64,000 nucleotides of DNA from DATJOJ01 sp035507035 (GCA_035507035.1 DATJOJ010000042.1:1-64000); one strand, 5' to 3'; counted from the stretch's first letter, positions 42,814-52,910 are shown. Numbers and translations are program-made. Notes: a model not told the origin generated them from the letters alone.

Positions 42814-44676
42814 TTACCTGCAGTACGTTCGCGCAGCTGGCTCGAACTGGTCGAGTTGGGCATCCCGCTGGCTCGTGAACTTGCCTTCTGGGGTTTTGCC
42901 ATATAAATCGGCGCCCTGGCAGTAGTACAAAGCCGTGTGCAGATCGACCCACACGCGGGCATTCGGGTTGCCGAGATAAACCTGGGTCGGAGGTGGTTCG
43001 GCCAAATCCAGCGCCACCAGTACACGTTCAAAGAGTGTTAACGAAGGCTGCACAACTCTTGTCTGCGCCGCCCCGTAAATTGCGGATCGTGATCCCCAAC
43101 CCGAGAGTGCCAGCAGTAATAGAATTACCGAAACCCCTACCCAAAGATCGGCACGATGCTTATTAATCCATACTCTCGTCGGAGAACCTGCAGTCTGCAG
43201 TGACTTCAGCCACTTGTGCGCCTGTGCCGCCGAACTCCAAGGTGATGCTTTCTGCGTCGCAGTAGCAGCCTTAGGTGCGGTTATGGGATCGGGTTGCACG
43301 CCTACTGCCTGCGCCGGTTGCAAAACTAGCTGTGCCGGCGCTTCAGGGATCTTTTCCAACGGACTCAATTCCGGGTCTGCCTCTCCAGAACCGACCGGAG
43401 TCGCGTCATCGTGTCTTGGAACTTGCAGGGTAATGCTGCCATCACGAAGCTGAGCATCACGCGGGGGGTTTTCCGAGTCGGGCTCAACCACCGGTGCAGG
43501 CTCTTCCTCAATCAACGGGTGAAAACGGGGCCTGAACCGGTCGACCACGTCTCGCGACGGAAGGTGTGCCAACGCCTGCTCCAGGGATGGCGGCAACGAC
43601 ACATCTTTCTGCGGCAGCGAATTCACAGCCTGCTTCGGCTCGGCTTTGGGAGCTTGAACCTTTGTCTCTTTTGGCAACTCCGGCGATGGCGACGCAATCT
43701 CTTCTCCCGGGAAGGGCAACGGCGTAGTCAAGTCCAATTGCGGAGCGCCGCATTGCCCGCAGAAGATTTCGTCTTCCTTCATGTGCGCGCCACATTGCTG
43801 GCACGTATAACTGGCCGATGTCACCGAAGTCGAAACCGGCTCGGGAACGACAAACTCGACTGGACGCTCCATAGCGAGAGGTGGATTAAAATCTGTTCCG
43901 ACCGTCTCGGCTTTCTCAGAACCCTCGGCCTTCGATTCCGCCGCTAGCCGCTCCAACTGAGGCCGCAAGCGTTCCAGAATCTCCATCATTGTGGTTCGCT
44001 CGGCGGCTAGAGTCTGCTTCCAATGCAATTCCGACACCCGGCTGATGGCTTCTCCCATCAATCCCGCCATCACTTGGCAGGTGCGGATTTGATGCTCTTC
44101 CAGTTTCTCCGTGTCCGGGAAACTAAGGTGCAGGAGGCCCGTGGTTCTGCCTTCATGAAAGATTGGAAAAACAATTGGACACTTGGCATCGTGCCGGATC
44201 GCTAGTTCCACTGACGACCACGAATTGGCGTGCAAGAGTTCCGGTAAGCTGTCACCCACCGGCGCGGTAGACCCAGCCAAGCTGGATAGAACACCGGTTG
44301 CCGCACAAAATTCGAGATGATCCTCGCGGATGACCGCGACTGCCACGCCCGCGGCATTCGTTACTTGCTCGAGCCGCTGGGCAATGAGCTTGCCCGCCGT
44401 CGGCAAATCGCGAACTTGAGTACGCAGTTGCTCCTGGGTTTCAACGATTAACGCCAGAACTTCCGACGCATCGACGGTATGAGCTGCCGGTTCTTCTTGA
44501 ATTCGGATAACCGGCCGCTCTGGCCGCGGCGGAGGCTCTGCCTCGCGCTGCTGCTGAATGACGTAAGCAGCCTCCAGGAGTTGCTGGAAAGTGATCTCGT
44601 CCAGCGGCGGCAATGTTGTCGCACTAGCGGTGTGCGCTTCCACGTCTTTACGTCTTCTCCTGATCCCGCGCCTCAA
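42814..44676 (-). CDS. GAF/zinc-ribbon membrane protein, function unknown
   Basis: 620 residues from a TTG with GGGGA five bases upstream; GTG at 44643 is an alternative. Regions in order: a helical N-terminus, a GAF-like domain (GKLIAQRLEQVTNAAGVAVAVIRED), a coiled helix, a zinc ribbon CQQCG-x9-CGQCG, a long Pro/Glu/Ala-rich linker (about 310-500), a membrane helix (LWVGVSVILLLLALSG) and an exported-side tail with VWVDLHTALYYCQGADLYG and GKFTSQRDAQ. That tail resembles a short motif found at the C-termini of many bacterial envelope proteins. It probably joins a cytoplasmic sensor to an envelope module. Confidence 0.78.
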   Translation of the reverse strand: MRRGIRRRRKDVEAHTASATTLPPLDEITFQQLLEAAYVIQQQREAEPPPRPERPVIRIQEEPAAHTVDASEVLALIVETQEQLRTQVRDLPTAGKLIAQRLEQVTNAAGVAVAVIREDHLEFCAATGVLSSLAGSTAPVGDSLPELLHANSWSSVELAIRHDAKCPIVFPIFHEGRTTGLLHLSFPDTEKLEEHQIRTCQVMAGLMGEAISRVSELHWKQTLAAERTTMMEILERLRPQLERLAAESKAEGSEKAETVGTDFNPPLAMERPVEFVVPEPVSTSVTSASYTCQQCGAHMKEDEIFCGQCGAPQLDLTTPLPFPGEEIASPSPELPKETKVQAPKAEPKQAVNSLPQKDVSLPPSLEQALAHLPSRDVVDRFRPRFHPLIEEEPAPVVEPDSENPPRDAQLRDGSITLQVPRHDDATPVGSGEADPELSPLEKIPEAPAQLVLQPAQAVGVQPDPITAPKAATATQKASPWSSAAQAHKWLKSLQTAGSPTRVWINKHRADLWVGVSVILLLLALSGWGSRSAIYGAAQTRVVQPSLTLFERVLVALDLAEPPPTQVYLGNPNARVWVDLHTALYYCQGADLYGKTPEGKFTSQRDAQLDQFEPAARTYCR

Positions 44677-44885
44677 GCGCTTCCCCTGACTGGTGCAATT
44701 GAACCGCCAAAAATAGCCGGCTCTTGCTCCAAAACCCTGATTCTACCAGCGTTGTATGGGCCGGACTAGGCTTCGTTAGGGCCTCCAAGGGCTTGCTGAC
44801 GCAGCAAATACAAGCCGCTACCCGCCTTTGACTGCCCGGCTGAAACGACCCGGCCAGGCGCGTCAGTTGAGGCAAGGAAGGCTAT

Positions 44886-44941
44886 GTGCAATATTTTGCA
44901 CTCTCCGCCATTTAGGAACCCCCGCGGTGGAGCTGCGGGTT
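44886..44941 (-). terminator. hairpins downstream of the RND efflux operon (weak terminator)
   Basis: Immediately past the pump stop, AACCCCCGC (44917-44925) can pair imperfectly with GCGGGTT (44935-44941). Some 15 bases further on, GTGCAA (44886-44891) and TTGCAC (44896-44901) form a perfect 6-bp stem with a 4-base loop. Neither has a following T-run in the minus direction. They may end the operon or stabilise its 3' end. The rest of the 264-base gap to 44676 shows nothing else. Confidence 0.3.
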
Positions 44942-47900
44942 TATGTTTCGACCGGTGCTGGAACTTCCTTCCCTAGACGTGTGTCGCTTAGGTAGAAGTG
45001 AACTGCCGGGGTAATGATCAGTGACAAAACCATAGAAATCAGAATGCCGCCAATGACTGCAATCGCCAGCGGCTGCAACATCTGTGATCCTGCGCCCAAG
45101 GCAAAGGCAAGCGGCAACATGCCAGCTATCGCAGCGAGCGCGGTCATCACGATAGGACGCAAGCGGCGGCGGCTGGCTTGGAGAATTGCGTCCTGGGCGG
45201 AGAAGCCCAGTGCCCGGAATTTATTGTCCGCATCTAGTAGCAAAATTCCGTTTTTTGCCACGATCCCAATGACCATGATCATACCCATAAACGAGGACAC
45301 GTTAAACGTCGTACGAGTGATCACCAGCGCGATAAAAACTCCAGCCGTCGAAAGCAGCGCAGACGCCAGAATAGCCAGCGGCGCTGCGAAAGTACGAAAT
45401 TCAAACAGTAGCACGATAAAGACCAACACAACCGCCAGCACCAGCACGAAGACAAGATCGTGGAATGACTTTTGCTGTTCTTCGTAGGTCCCACCATAAA
45501 CCACGCGAATGCTCGAAGGAAGATGCACACCGTCCACGGCGTCTTTTACCGCCGCCATTCCAGCGCCCAGGTTGAGTCCCTCAAAACGAGCAGTAACCGC
45601 AACATCGCGCTGCAAATTCTCACGCCGTATCTCGGTTTGGCCGGGGAGTTCGGTGATGGTCGCGAGCGCGCCCAAGGTCCCGGTCCTGCCGCTACTGCTG
45701 GTTAGAAGTGTGTCTTTCATGGCTTCGAGCGAAATGCGGTTGGCTGCAGGAAACCGTACGCGAACCGTGTAAGCGCGGTCGTTACTCACCACCGGTGTTG
45801 CAGCCGGCTCACCTTCCAGAATGGCCGCTGCATCTGTCGCAACTTCTTCGGGCGTAAAGCCCGCACGAGCCGCAACCACGGGATCCACTTGAAAGGTCAC
45901 CGCCGGGCCGCTGATTGTGTTCTCAATGCCATTGAGCACATCGACCACGCCGGGAATCTTGTGAATGGCGCCAGCCACCCGCGGCGCCCATTGTTGCAGC
46001 AGCGCAGGATCCTGAGAAAACAGTTTGATTTGCACCGGCTCGGGCGCGCTGGTTAAGTCTCCGATCATGTCCTGCAGCACTTGAGTAAACTCTATGTCCA
46101 GCTGCGGCTCCTGCTGAGTAACTTTCTCTCGAACCTCGCTGATGATCTCTTCAATATCGCGACTGCGATGCTCCTTGAGCTTAACCGAGATATCTCCTAT
46201 ATTCGCCTCGGTGACTGCGGCGAGTCCAAGCTGTAAACCAGTTCGTCGTGACGTGTGCTCGACTTCCGGTATTCCTCGAATAATTTTTTCGACGTGAGAG
46301 ATTACTCGGTTGGTTTCGGCCAAAGAACTGCCCGCCGGCATGATGTAATCCAGGATGAAACCGCCTTCGTCCATCTCCGGCAATAAATCCGACCCCGAAA
46401 ATCGGTAGCACACGAATGAGACAATGACTAGCAACGCAGCACCCGCTGCCAGCAACGCCGGTCTCCGCAGCGCCTGACCCAGCCAGCGCTCATGGAAGTC
46501 GATGATCTTTCGAAAGAACCCGGAAATCTGCGCCTCTTCCACGCTCAGTAAGCGCAGAATGGACTGTTCTTCCGGTTTGCTCTCGCTTTTTTCTACCAAC
46601 TTACCATGGCGATGGATGAAGTACTGACTGAGGGCCGGTGTCCACGTCATAGCAAGCGCCAGCGAGGTGAAGAGCGAGACCGTCATGGTCATTGCCAGCG
46701 CCCGAAAAAAAGTGCCGGTCACACCGGTGATCGAAACAAGCGGTAGAAACACCACGACCGGCACCACAGTGGAACCGACGAGCGGCACAGTCATCTCGTG
46801 CAGCGCACTTTGAATCGCCGGTAGGCGGTCTTGTCCGGCATCCCGGTGCAAGACAATGTTCTCGACCATCACGATCGCGTCATCAATCACGAGTCCGACC
46901 GCGGCGGCCAAGCCGCCCAGAGTCATCAAATTGAAACTTTCGTTCAAGAGTTTCAAGGCGACGAAGGTCACGAGCACGGTCACCGGAATCACCAACCCGG
47001 CAACGATAGAAGTTCCCCAGTCCCTGAGGAAAACAACGAGAATGACCGAAGCCAGAATCAATCCCAACAAGATGGCATCGCGCACGCTGCGAATCGAGTC
47101 GCCAACGATGATGGACTGATCGTAGTAAGGCTGGATTTGAATTCCCGGCGGCAGGGTTTTCTGAATTTGTAGGATCTCGGCGTGAACTTCATCGGCCACT
47201 TGCACGGTGTTGCTGCCCGGCTGCCGATTGATGCTGAGCAAGACTGCAGGTTTTCCGTCTGCGGTCACGATGGTGTAGACCGGCTTCACACTTGGCGTGA
47301 CCTGGGCAATATCGCCAATTCGCACCGGACTACCCGCGGGTGTTGTCTTTATGACAGCGTCCGCAATCTGTTCGGGTGTACGCGTCTGCCCGCTCACCAA
47401 ACCGAGCACCAGTTGATGATTTCGCTCGAAGAGTCCCGGCGAATCAATCAAGTTGGTGCGCCGCATCGTCTCAAGAATGTCGGTAACCGTCACATTGGCC
47501 GTGAGCAGCTTGGCTGGATCGGGTGTAATGTGAAATTCCGGTTCTTGTCCGCCCTGCACCAAAACCGTTGATACACCATCAAGCCGGTTTAGCCGCGGCT
47601 TGATCTCATATGTCGCCAGTTCCCACAATTGCGTCTGCGGCACAGTAGCCGAAGTCAGGCTGTAGCCGATGATCGGGAAGCTGGCGAACGTCATGCGATG
47701 CGCCTCGACTCTGGCAGTAGTCGGCAGTTCCGATTGGACGCGCGAAATAGCAACATTCACGTACTGTAGCGTCTGAAACATATCCACGCGCCAATCGAAA
47801 AACAGATCAATTTCCGCCGACCCACGACTGGTAATCGAACGGACTTGCTGCAAGCCGGACACACTATTGACCGCCTCTTCCAACGGGCGGGTGATCGTGA

Positions 47901-48090
47901 CCATCATCTGATCGATCGGCATCACGCCGTTGTCGACGGCAATCAGTATTCGGGGAAAATTCGTTTCGGGAAAAACGGAGACCGGAATCGTGAATGCGAG
48001 GTAGGCGCCGATCAGCGCAACCGTGATGATCAAGAAGATCATCGGCTTGGAGAAGCGCACGATCCACGAGCTTCCTTCAGGCTCGGTCAC
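44941..48090 (-). CDS. RND efflux pump permease, HAE1-like
   Basis: A 1049-residue inner-membrane proton-driven pump of the AcrB/MexB superfamily with 12 membrane helices and two periplasmic loops. The charged helix-4 motif reads VGLVIDDAIVMVENI: two adjacent Asp residues as in hydrophobic/amphiphilic-drug pumps, not the DFGxxxDGA signature of metal pumps. The N-terminus FSKPMIFLIITVALIGAYLAF and the PVSVFPETNFPRI block are typical. It is the last gene of RR-HK-TolC-adaptor-pump, overlapping the adaptor by 4 nt. The substrate is unknown. Confidence 0.95.
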   Translation of the reverse strand: MTEPEGSSWIVRFSKPMIFLIITVALIGAYLAFTIPVSVFPETNFPRILIAVDNGVMPIDQMMVTITRPLEEAVNSVSGLQQVRSITSRGSAEIDLFFDWRVDMFQTLQYVNVAISRVQSELPTTARVEAHRMTFASFPIIGYSLTSATVPQTQLWELATYEIKPRLNRLDGVSTVLVQGGQEPEFHITPDPAKLLTANVTVTDILETMRRTNLIDSPGLFERNHQLVLGLVSGQTRTPEQIADAVIKTTPAGSPVRIGDIAQVTPSVKPVYTIVTADGKPAVLLSINRQPGSNTVQVADEVHAEILQIQKTLPPGIQIQPYYDQSIIVGDSIRSVRDAILLGLILASVILVVFLRDWGTSIVAGLVIPVTVLVTFVALKLLNESFNLMTLGGLAAAVGLVIDDAIVMVENIVLHRDAGQDRLPAIQSALHEMTVPLVGSTVVPVVVFLPLVSITGVTGTFFRALAMTMTVSLFTSLALAMTWTPALSQYFIHRHGKLVEKSESKPEEQSILRLLSVEEAQISGFFRKIIDFHERWLGQALRRPALLAAGAALLVIVSFVCYRFSGSDLLPEMDEGGFILDYIMPAGSSLAETNRVISHVEKIIRGIPEVEHTSRRTGLQLGLAAVTEANIGDISVKLKEHRSRDIEEIISEVREKVTQQEPQLDIEFTQVLQDMIGDLTSAPEPVQIKLFSQDPALLQQWAPRVAGAIHKIPGVVDVLNGIENTISGPAVTFQVDPVVAARAGFTPEEVATDAAAILEGEPAATPVVSNDRAYTVRVRFPAANRISLEAMKDTLLTSSSGRTGTLGALATITELPGQTEIRRENLQRDVAVTARFEGLNLGAGMAAVKDAVDGVHLPSSIRVVYGGTYEEQQKSFHDLVFVLVLAVVLVFIVLLFEFRTFAAPLAILASALLSTAGVFIALVITRTTFNVSSFMGMIMVIGIVAKNGILLLDADNKFRALGFSAQDAILQASRRRLRPIVMTALAAIAGMLPLAFALGAGSQMLQPLAIAVIGGILISMVLSLIITPAVHFYLSDTRLGKEVPAPVET

Positions 48091-49364
48091 TGCTTCTCTC
48101 CCGCTTGCGATTTCTCGGCTGGCTGCTCAATGGTGATTTTGGCGTTGTCGGGAAGGCCGTAAGCCCCGGCCGCAACAACGCGATCAGCCGGCTGGACGCC
48201 TTCAAGAATTTGCACATCGTCGCCTTGGCGCACGCCGACTTTTACGGGCCTTTGGTGCGCCCGACCATCTGCGCCTGCCAGCATCACCGAGGTACTTCCG
48301 TCCTCGGCCGTCAGCAAGCTGGCGGCAGGAATCACCCGTGCATCTTTTATCTCTCTGGCCAGCACCGAAAGATGAATGCTGGTGCCCGGCTTGAGCCGCT
48401 GTTCGGGATTTTTCGCTTGTATCCAGACCTCGACGGTTGTGCTGTTTGGGTCGAGCGCCGGACTGATAACCGTAACTTTTCCTCTCACCACTTCTTCTTC
48501 ACCCGGAACAGTGATCGTCGCTTCGTCTCCCAGCTTCAGCAGCGCCGCATCGGCCTGAGGAATATGTGCTCGCGCCACTACTTGGGACATATCCATCACC
48601 GTAAGCAGAGGAGTGCCCGCCGCTGCCATCTCACCGGCATACAACGGCCGGTCGGCAATAACGCCGTCGATTGGGCTCCGAATTTCCGAGTAGCCCAACT
48701 GCGCCTCTGCCCCGACATATTTGCCCTTGGCCGATTCCAGTTGTCCGGCAGCAGATTTGAGGGTTTGTTGCTTGCCAATCGCCAGCAGCGCATCAAGATG
48801 CTCCTGCGCTATTGCATACTGGTTGCGCGCCTGTGTCAGCTCTACGCCAGATTGGTCCAATTCCTTGCGTGGCAACGCACCTTGCTGGAAGAGGTCTTGC
48901 CGGCTGTCGTAGACCTTTTGCTGCGCCTCGAGAGCCTGCTTTGCTGCCTTCGCCTCCAATTCAGCTTTTTGCATTTCCGCGGGCAAGTCCGCTGCCGTAT
49001 TAATCTCGTAACTGGCTTGCGCCTGATCGTAAGCTCCCTTCGCATCCTGCGCTGCCGCGGCCAGGTCTTTGTTCTCCAGAACCGCCAACAATTCGCCCAT
49101 ATGCACGTGGCTTCCACGTTGCACGTAGAAAGTTCTTACAGGCGCACTGATTTTGGGCGTGATGGCAGATTGTTTCAGCGGAAAAAGGATGGCCTCAGCA
49201 GTCATGGTGTGGTTGAGTGTCTTCTTCACCACTGCGACCACTTGCACTGCAACAACAGGTTCTTTTTCGCGGGGCTCTTTGGAACAAGCGGAAACGAACA
49301 TCAAAAAGGTCAACGGCAGGACTACGCAATAGCCGATGCGAAACTTGATTGGCTTAATGTTCAT
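48087..49364 (-). CDS. RND efflux periplasmic adaptor lipoprotein
   Basis: 425 residues. The N-terminal signal ends in a lipobox (LMFVSAC), so the mature protein is a lipid-anchored adaptor like AcrA. The two lipoyl half-motifs are APVRTFYVQRGSHVHMGELLAVLEN and SPIDGVIADRPLYAGEMAA, separated by a long helical hairpin rich in Ala and Gln; the beta-barrel and membrane-proximal domains follow. It lies 4 nt after the TolC-like gene and overlaps the pump gene by 4 nt. Confidence 0.94.
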   Translation of the reverse strand: MNIKPIKFRIGYCVVLPLTFLMFVSACSKEPREKEPVVAVQVVAVVKKTLNHTMTAEAILFPLKQSAITPKISAPVRTFYVQRGSHVHMGELLAVLENKDLAAAAQDAKGAYDQAQASYEINTAADLPAEMQKAELEAKAAKQALEAQQKVYDSRQDLFQQGALPRKELDQSGVELTQARNQYAIAQEHLDALLAIGKQQTLKSAAGQLESAKGKYVGAEAQLGYSEIRSPIDGVIADRPLYAGEMAAAGTPLLTVMDMSQVVARAHIPQADAALLKLGDEATITVPGEEEVVRGKVTVISPALDPNSTTVEVWIQAKNPEQRLKPGTSIHLSVLAREIKDARVIPAASLLTAEDGSTSVMLAGADGRAHQRPVKVGVRQGDDVQILEGVQPADRVVAAGAYGLPDNAKITIEQPAEKSQAGEKQ

Positions 49365-49368
49365 GCCC

Positions 49369-50733
49369 CTAGAATGTTCCGGTCAGCGTTTGCAGGTTGG
49401 CGAGAGAAAGCCGATAGCGCGATTCGCCGTCATCCAAGGCATTGCGCGCTGTGGTTAACGTGTTTTGCGCATCCACCACTTCGATCACACTCACTTCGCC
49501 TGCCTGATAACGCAGCGTGGTCAGGTGCAAACTCTCCGCCGCCAACTCCGCCGATCGGCCCAACGATTCCAATTCTGATCGTGCCGTCTTCGCCTCGTCG
49601 TAGAAATTGTGCAGCTTGGCCAGCAACTCGCGCTGCGTCGCACTCAACTCAACCCGGGCCTGGTCCCGCCGGAAATCCGCTTGTTTTACCTTGCTGCGGT
49701 TTGTTCCCCAATTCCAGACCGGCAACTGCAGCGTCGCAACCGTCGCGTAACCGAGATTACGACGGTCGAAGCGATCCTCAGTTGCAAACTGATTCGCGTC
49801 AATCCCATAAAAATAGTCGATGGATAGCGAAGGCAAGAATCCGTTCCACGCCGCTGTGACCTCCTGATTGGCCTCGCGCAGAGATGCCATAGCGGCGCTC
49901 AATTCGGGGTTCTTATTTGCGGCTGCTGCTTGCACCTCGGCGATCGCGGGCAGTGGCTCCGGAGTTTGCAAATCGTCCACCACTGCGAAATCTTCTCGGA
50001 AATCTGGGAAAACCAAGACAGCCAGATCGATCCGCGCTCGGTTCATCTCCAACTCCGCGTCCTGTAATTCCCTCTGCTGACTTTGCAACTGAATTTGCGC
50101 CTTGATGACATCCGAGTGCGCGACTTCTCCGCCATGCTCCAACTTCTGCGTGATATCGAAAAAATGCTGCGCTTCCGCAGCAGCACGTTGCGCGGTCGCA
50201 TACTTTCGTTGCGACACGACAAATCCGTAGTAGGCTTGTACAACCGTGACCACTAATCCGCGAGCTGCAATTTCAGCCCGCGCGCGGGCCAGGGCTTCTG
50301 CGGCCAGAGCGCGGCGAAAACCCGCAGCATTTGCCAACGAAAATTCCTGATGCACATCGCCCTGCGCCATGTATTCGTGAACTCCGTTGTTCGCGATATA
50401 CCGTGCCGTCGGCGTTCCATTGCCCTGGGTATAGAGAAACGACGTGTTGTAGTTGACGCTAGGTAAGAGAGCTGCCCGGCTCTGCACTTTGTCTTCTTTG
50501 GCCAGCCCGAATTCTGTGAGTGCCCTACGATATTCTGGGTTGTTCTTCCTGGCCCGCACCAGCGAGTCCTGCAGGGTCAACGTAAGTGGGGCCGTGCTGC
50601 TTCGCGGGCGGTTATCTTCCGTGACATTCAGAGTGGCATTGGTTTGTGCGGACGCAGTTAGAGTAAGCCACAAAAACAGCACAAAGAGTGAAAACCCAGA
50701 TTTGAGCGCTGCACCTTCCGATCGAATAATCAT
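49369..50733 (-). CDS. TolC-family outer-membrane efflux channel
   Basis: About 454 residues from the ATG at 50733 with a signal peptide (FSLFVLFLWLTLTASAQ). Two OEP repeats are visible, each a long helical hairpin with beta-strands. Typical lines are TLQDSLVRARKNNPEYRRALTEFGLAKEDKVQSRAALLPSVNYN in the first and AAANKNPELSAAMASLREANQEVTAAWNGFLPSLSIDYFYG in the second. It provides the outer-membrane duct for the adaptor and pump encoded just downstream. Confidence 0.93.
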   Translation of the reverse strand: MIIRSEGAALKSGFSLFVLFLWLTLTASAQTNATLNVTEDNRPRSSTAPLTLTLQDSLVRARKNNPEYRRALTEFGLAKEDKVQSRAALLPSVNYNTSFLYTQGNGTPTARYIANNGVHEYMAQGDVHQEFSLANAAGFRRALAAEALARARAEIAARGLVVTVVQAYYGFVVSQRKYATAQRAAAEAQHFFDITQKLEHGGEVAHSDVIKAQIQLQSQQRELQDAELEMNRARIDLAVLVFPDFREDFAVVDDLQTPEPLPAIAEVQAAAANKNPELSAAMASLREANQEVTAAWNGFLPSLSIDYFYGIDANQFATEDRFDRRNLGYATVATLQLPVWNWGTNRSKVKQADFRRDQARVELSATQRELLAKLHNFYDEAKTARSELESLGRSAELAAESLHLTTLRYQAGEVSVIEVVDAQNTLTTARNALDDGESRYRLSLANLQTLTGTF

Positions 50734-50811
50734 AGAGTTCACAGGCAGAACAATGAATCCCACAGAAATATTGCGGGGAAGCAGATTAATCTAAGCTGAA
50801 CTAAAATCGGA

Positions 50812-52236
50812 TTAGTTGTCGGACGTAATCGGCAGTTCGACCGTCATGCGCGTACCTTGTCCCGGTTCGCTTTCCGCTTGAATGCTTCCCCCGTAGGCTT
50901 CGACCAGGGCTTTAGCGATTGCCAACCCTAGCCCAAACCCACCCGTCGAACGAGCGCGCGACGCATCTCCACGATAGAAGCGCTGAAAAATATGCGGCAG
51001 ATCGTCAGCCGGGATACTCGGTCCATGATCCTGAAAGGTGATGCGTACGGGTCCGCCATCGTGGTGCTGGATCTCGACTTCAACCGATCGACCCTCTGGA
51101 CTATAGCGCACGGCATTTTCCAAAAGATTCGCCCAAACGAGCTGCAAGTCTTCCGGATCGACGCGCAGGGGAACTTGGCCATCTTTCGTCAGATGGATGT
51201 CGACCTTACGTTCCTGGGCAAGATGACGCACCCGCTCGACTGCTTCTTCGCAGGTTGCAGTAACATCGATGACTTGCAAGTCCAGCCGCAGGGCACCGTG
51301 CGCCCATTGCTCCGCTCGCGCCAGCCGCAACATCCATTGCAGAAGGCGCTCCAAGCGCTCCAAGTCTTCCAAGGAATTTTCCAGCCCGCGCTGATAGTCT
51401 TCCGAGGCACGAGGCCGCTGCAGCAATGACTGTAAGGTCGATTTCAAAACCGCTACCGGAGTTTTCAGCTCGTGAGCTGCATTTCCCAAGAATTCCTTTT
51501 GCTGAGCGAAAGATCGTTCCAGTCGCAGCAGCATGGTCTGCATCGACTGAACGACCGGCTGCAGTTCTGCAACCTGGTTGGCATCTTTGGGGACTTGCAG
51601 CTGCCAATTGTGGGTCGAAACAAGTGCGGCATTCTCCGCCAATTGCTGCAACGGCAATAGCCCTTGTCTGATGCCCCACAGCGCAAACCACGTCGTGATG
51701 CTGAGCAACAGCAGGCTCATTCCGGCAATGAAAATCCCGGCTTCTTGCACTTGCCGCTGCAAGGGAAACAAGGGTGACGCATAAACAATACTCAGGTTTT
51801 CGAGCGGCGCCTGTGTGTCCGGTTCGCGATCCAGAACCGGGATTTCCGAAAGGCGCAAGCCGCGATACGGCACACCTTTCCAATCAAAAGTCCAGGGACT
51901 ATTTCCCACCCGCGAGACTTCCAGTCCCTTCGGCCAATTATCGGAGCGGGTCAGAAGTCCGGATTGGTCGGCCCAAATTGCATACGCGTCATCAAGGTCG
52001 GGATCGAGTGTCGCATTGGCTAGAGTTTTATCGAAATACAACTTTTCCGGCGGATCTTCTGTATAGCGCGCCAGTGCCGCCAGACTCGTGGCGTGAGCTT
52101 GCATACGGGAATCGAGGGCGGAAAGCAATCGCTTACGCGTATATAGAACGCCCGCAAGCAACAATCCAAGCGCCAGCAATGCCTGCGAAAGCACCACCGT
52201 TGTGACCAGACGCCGGCGAATGGATTTTCTTGTCAT
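50812..52236 (-). CDS. sensor histidine kinase of the efflux operon (CusS/QseC type)
   Basis: 474 residues: two membrane helices (LVTTVVLSQALLALGLLLAGVLY and AGIFIAGMSLLLLSITTWFALWG) around a periplasmic sensor of about 140 residues, HAMP, HisKA with His in LGNAAHELKTPVAVLKSTLQSLL, and HATPase_c with WANLLENAVRYSP, DHGPSIPADDLPHIFQRFYRGD and GGFGLGLAI. It overlaps the response-regulator stop by 4 nt and lies upstream of tolC, adaptor and pump on the same strand, so it most likely controls them. Confidence 0.94.
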   Translation of the reverse strand: MTRKSIRRRLVTTVVLSQALLALGLLLAGVLYTRKRLLSALDSRMQAHATSLAALARYTEDPPEKLYFDKTLANATLDPDLDDAYAIWADQSGLLTRSDNWPKGLEVSRVGNSPWTFDWKGVPYRGLRLSEIPVLDREPDTQAPLENLSIVYASPLFPLQRQVQEAGIFIAGMSLLLLSITTWFALWGIRQGLLPLQQLAENAALVSTHNWQLQVPKDANQVAELQPVVQSMQTMLLRLERSFAQQKEFLGNAAHELKTPVAVLKSTLQSLLQRPRASEDYQRGLENSLEDLERLERLLQWMLRLARAEQWAHGALRLDLQVIDVTATCEEAVERVRHLAQERKVDIHLTKDGQVPLRVDPEDLQLVWANLLENAVRYSPEGRSVEVEIQHHDGGPVRITFQDHGPSIPADDLPHIFQRFYRGDASRARSTGGFGLGLAIAKALVEAYGGSIQAESEPGQGTRMTVELPITSDN

Positions 52237-52910
52237 GCCGAATCCTGCAGAATATATCCTTGCCCGCGAATCGTATGAATCAGTGGTTTGAAGGAGCCGT
52301 CATCCAGCTTGCGACGCAGGCCGGAGATGTAAACCTCGATGACATTACTGAATTTTTCCCAGTTGTAGTCGTAAAGATGCTCCAGCAATTCCGTCTTCGA
52401 AACGACTGCCCCCGTCCGATGCAGCAGGTATTCGAGGACGCGGTATTCCATCGCCGTTAGCGCCACCGCTTTGCCTCCCCGATGCACGCTGCGATTCACT
52501 GTATTTAACTCCAGGTCCGCAACCGATAGAACGGCCGACGGCTGGCCTTTGCCTCGCCGGATTAAGACCTTCGTCCGAGCCAGAAGTTCGCCCAAATCAA
52601 ATGGTTTGGTCACGTAATCGTCGGCGCCGGCATTCAGCAAGGCAACCACGGACTCTTTGTCATCGCGCGCCGTTACCACTAAAACCGGAGTACGATGTCC
52701 CGCCTTTCGAATCTCCTGCACTAAGCCCATCCCGTCCATGCCAGGCAGCATTAAATCGAGCAAAATGACGTCGTACTCGTTGGAGTTCGCCATGAATAAG
52801 CCCTCTTGCCCGTCATGGACGATGTCGACCGCATACCCCGCACTCTCCCGCAAGCTGCGCGCGATATTTTCGGCCAGGCGGGATTCGTCTTCGACGATCA
52901 GTACGCGCAT
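52233..52910 (-). CDS. OmpR-family response regulator of the efflux operon
   Basis: 225 residues: receiver with the phosphoacceptor Asp in VILLDLMLPGMDG, Lys in YVTKPFDLGELLAR, and a winged-helix DNA-binding domain (LTAMEYRVLEYLLHRTGAVVSKTELLEHLYDYNWEKFSNVIEVYISGLRRKL). It resembles QseB/CusR/TctD regulators. It is the first gene of the five-gene efflux unit; the promoter should lie in 52911-53000. Confidence 0.95.
   Translation of the reverse strand: MRVLIVEDESRLAENIARSLRESAGYAVDIVHDGQEGLFMANSNEYDVILLDLMLPGMDGMGLVQEIRKAGHRTPVLVVTARDDKESVVALLNAGADDYVTKPFDLGELLARTKVLIRRGKGQPSAVLSVADLELNTVNRSVHRGGKAVALTAMEYRVLEYLLHRTGAVVSKTELLEHLYDYNWEKFSNVIEVYISGLRRKLDDGSFKPLIHTIRGQGYILQDSA

Noticed and set aside
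44941..48090. Calling the RND pump a CusA/CzcA heavy-metal exporter because of the CusS-like kinase upstream
   Set aside because: The helix-4 motif has the adjacent Asp pair of drug-type pumps and not the metal-pump signature, and no metal-binding Met/His cluster is apparent.
48105..49859. A 584-residue open frame on the plus strand
   Set aside because: It runs antisense to the RND adaptor and TolC-like genes, which have clear family motifs. Its own translation has no domain and is rich in Arg, Cys, His and Leu, as expected for a reverse frame of GC-rich coding DNA.
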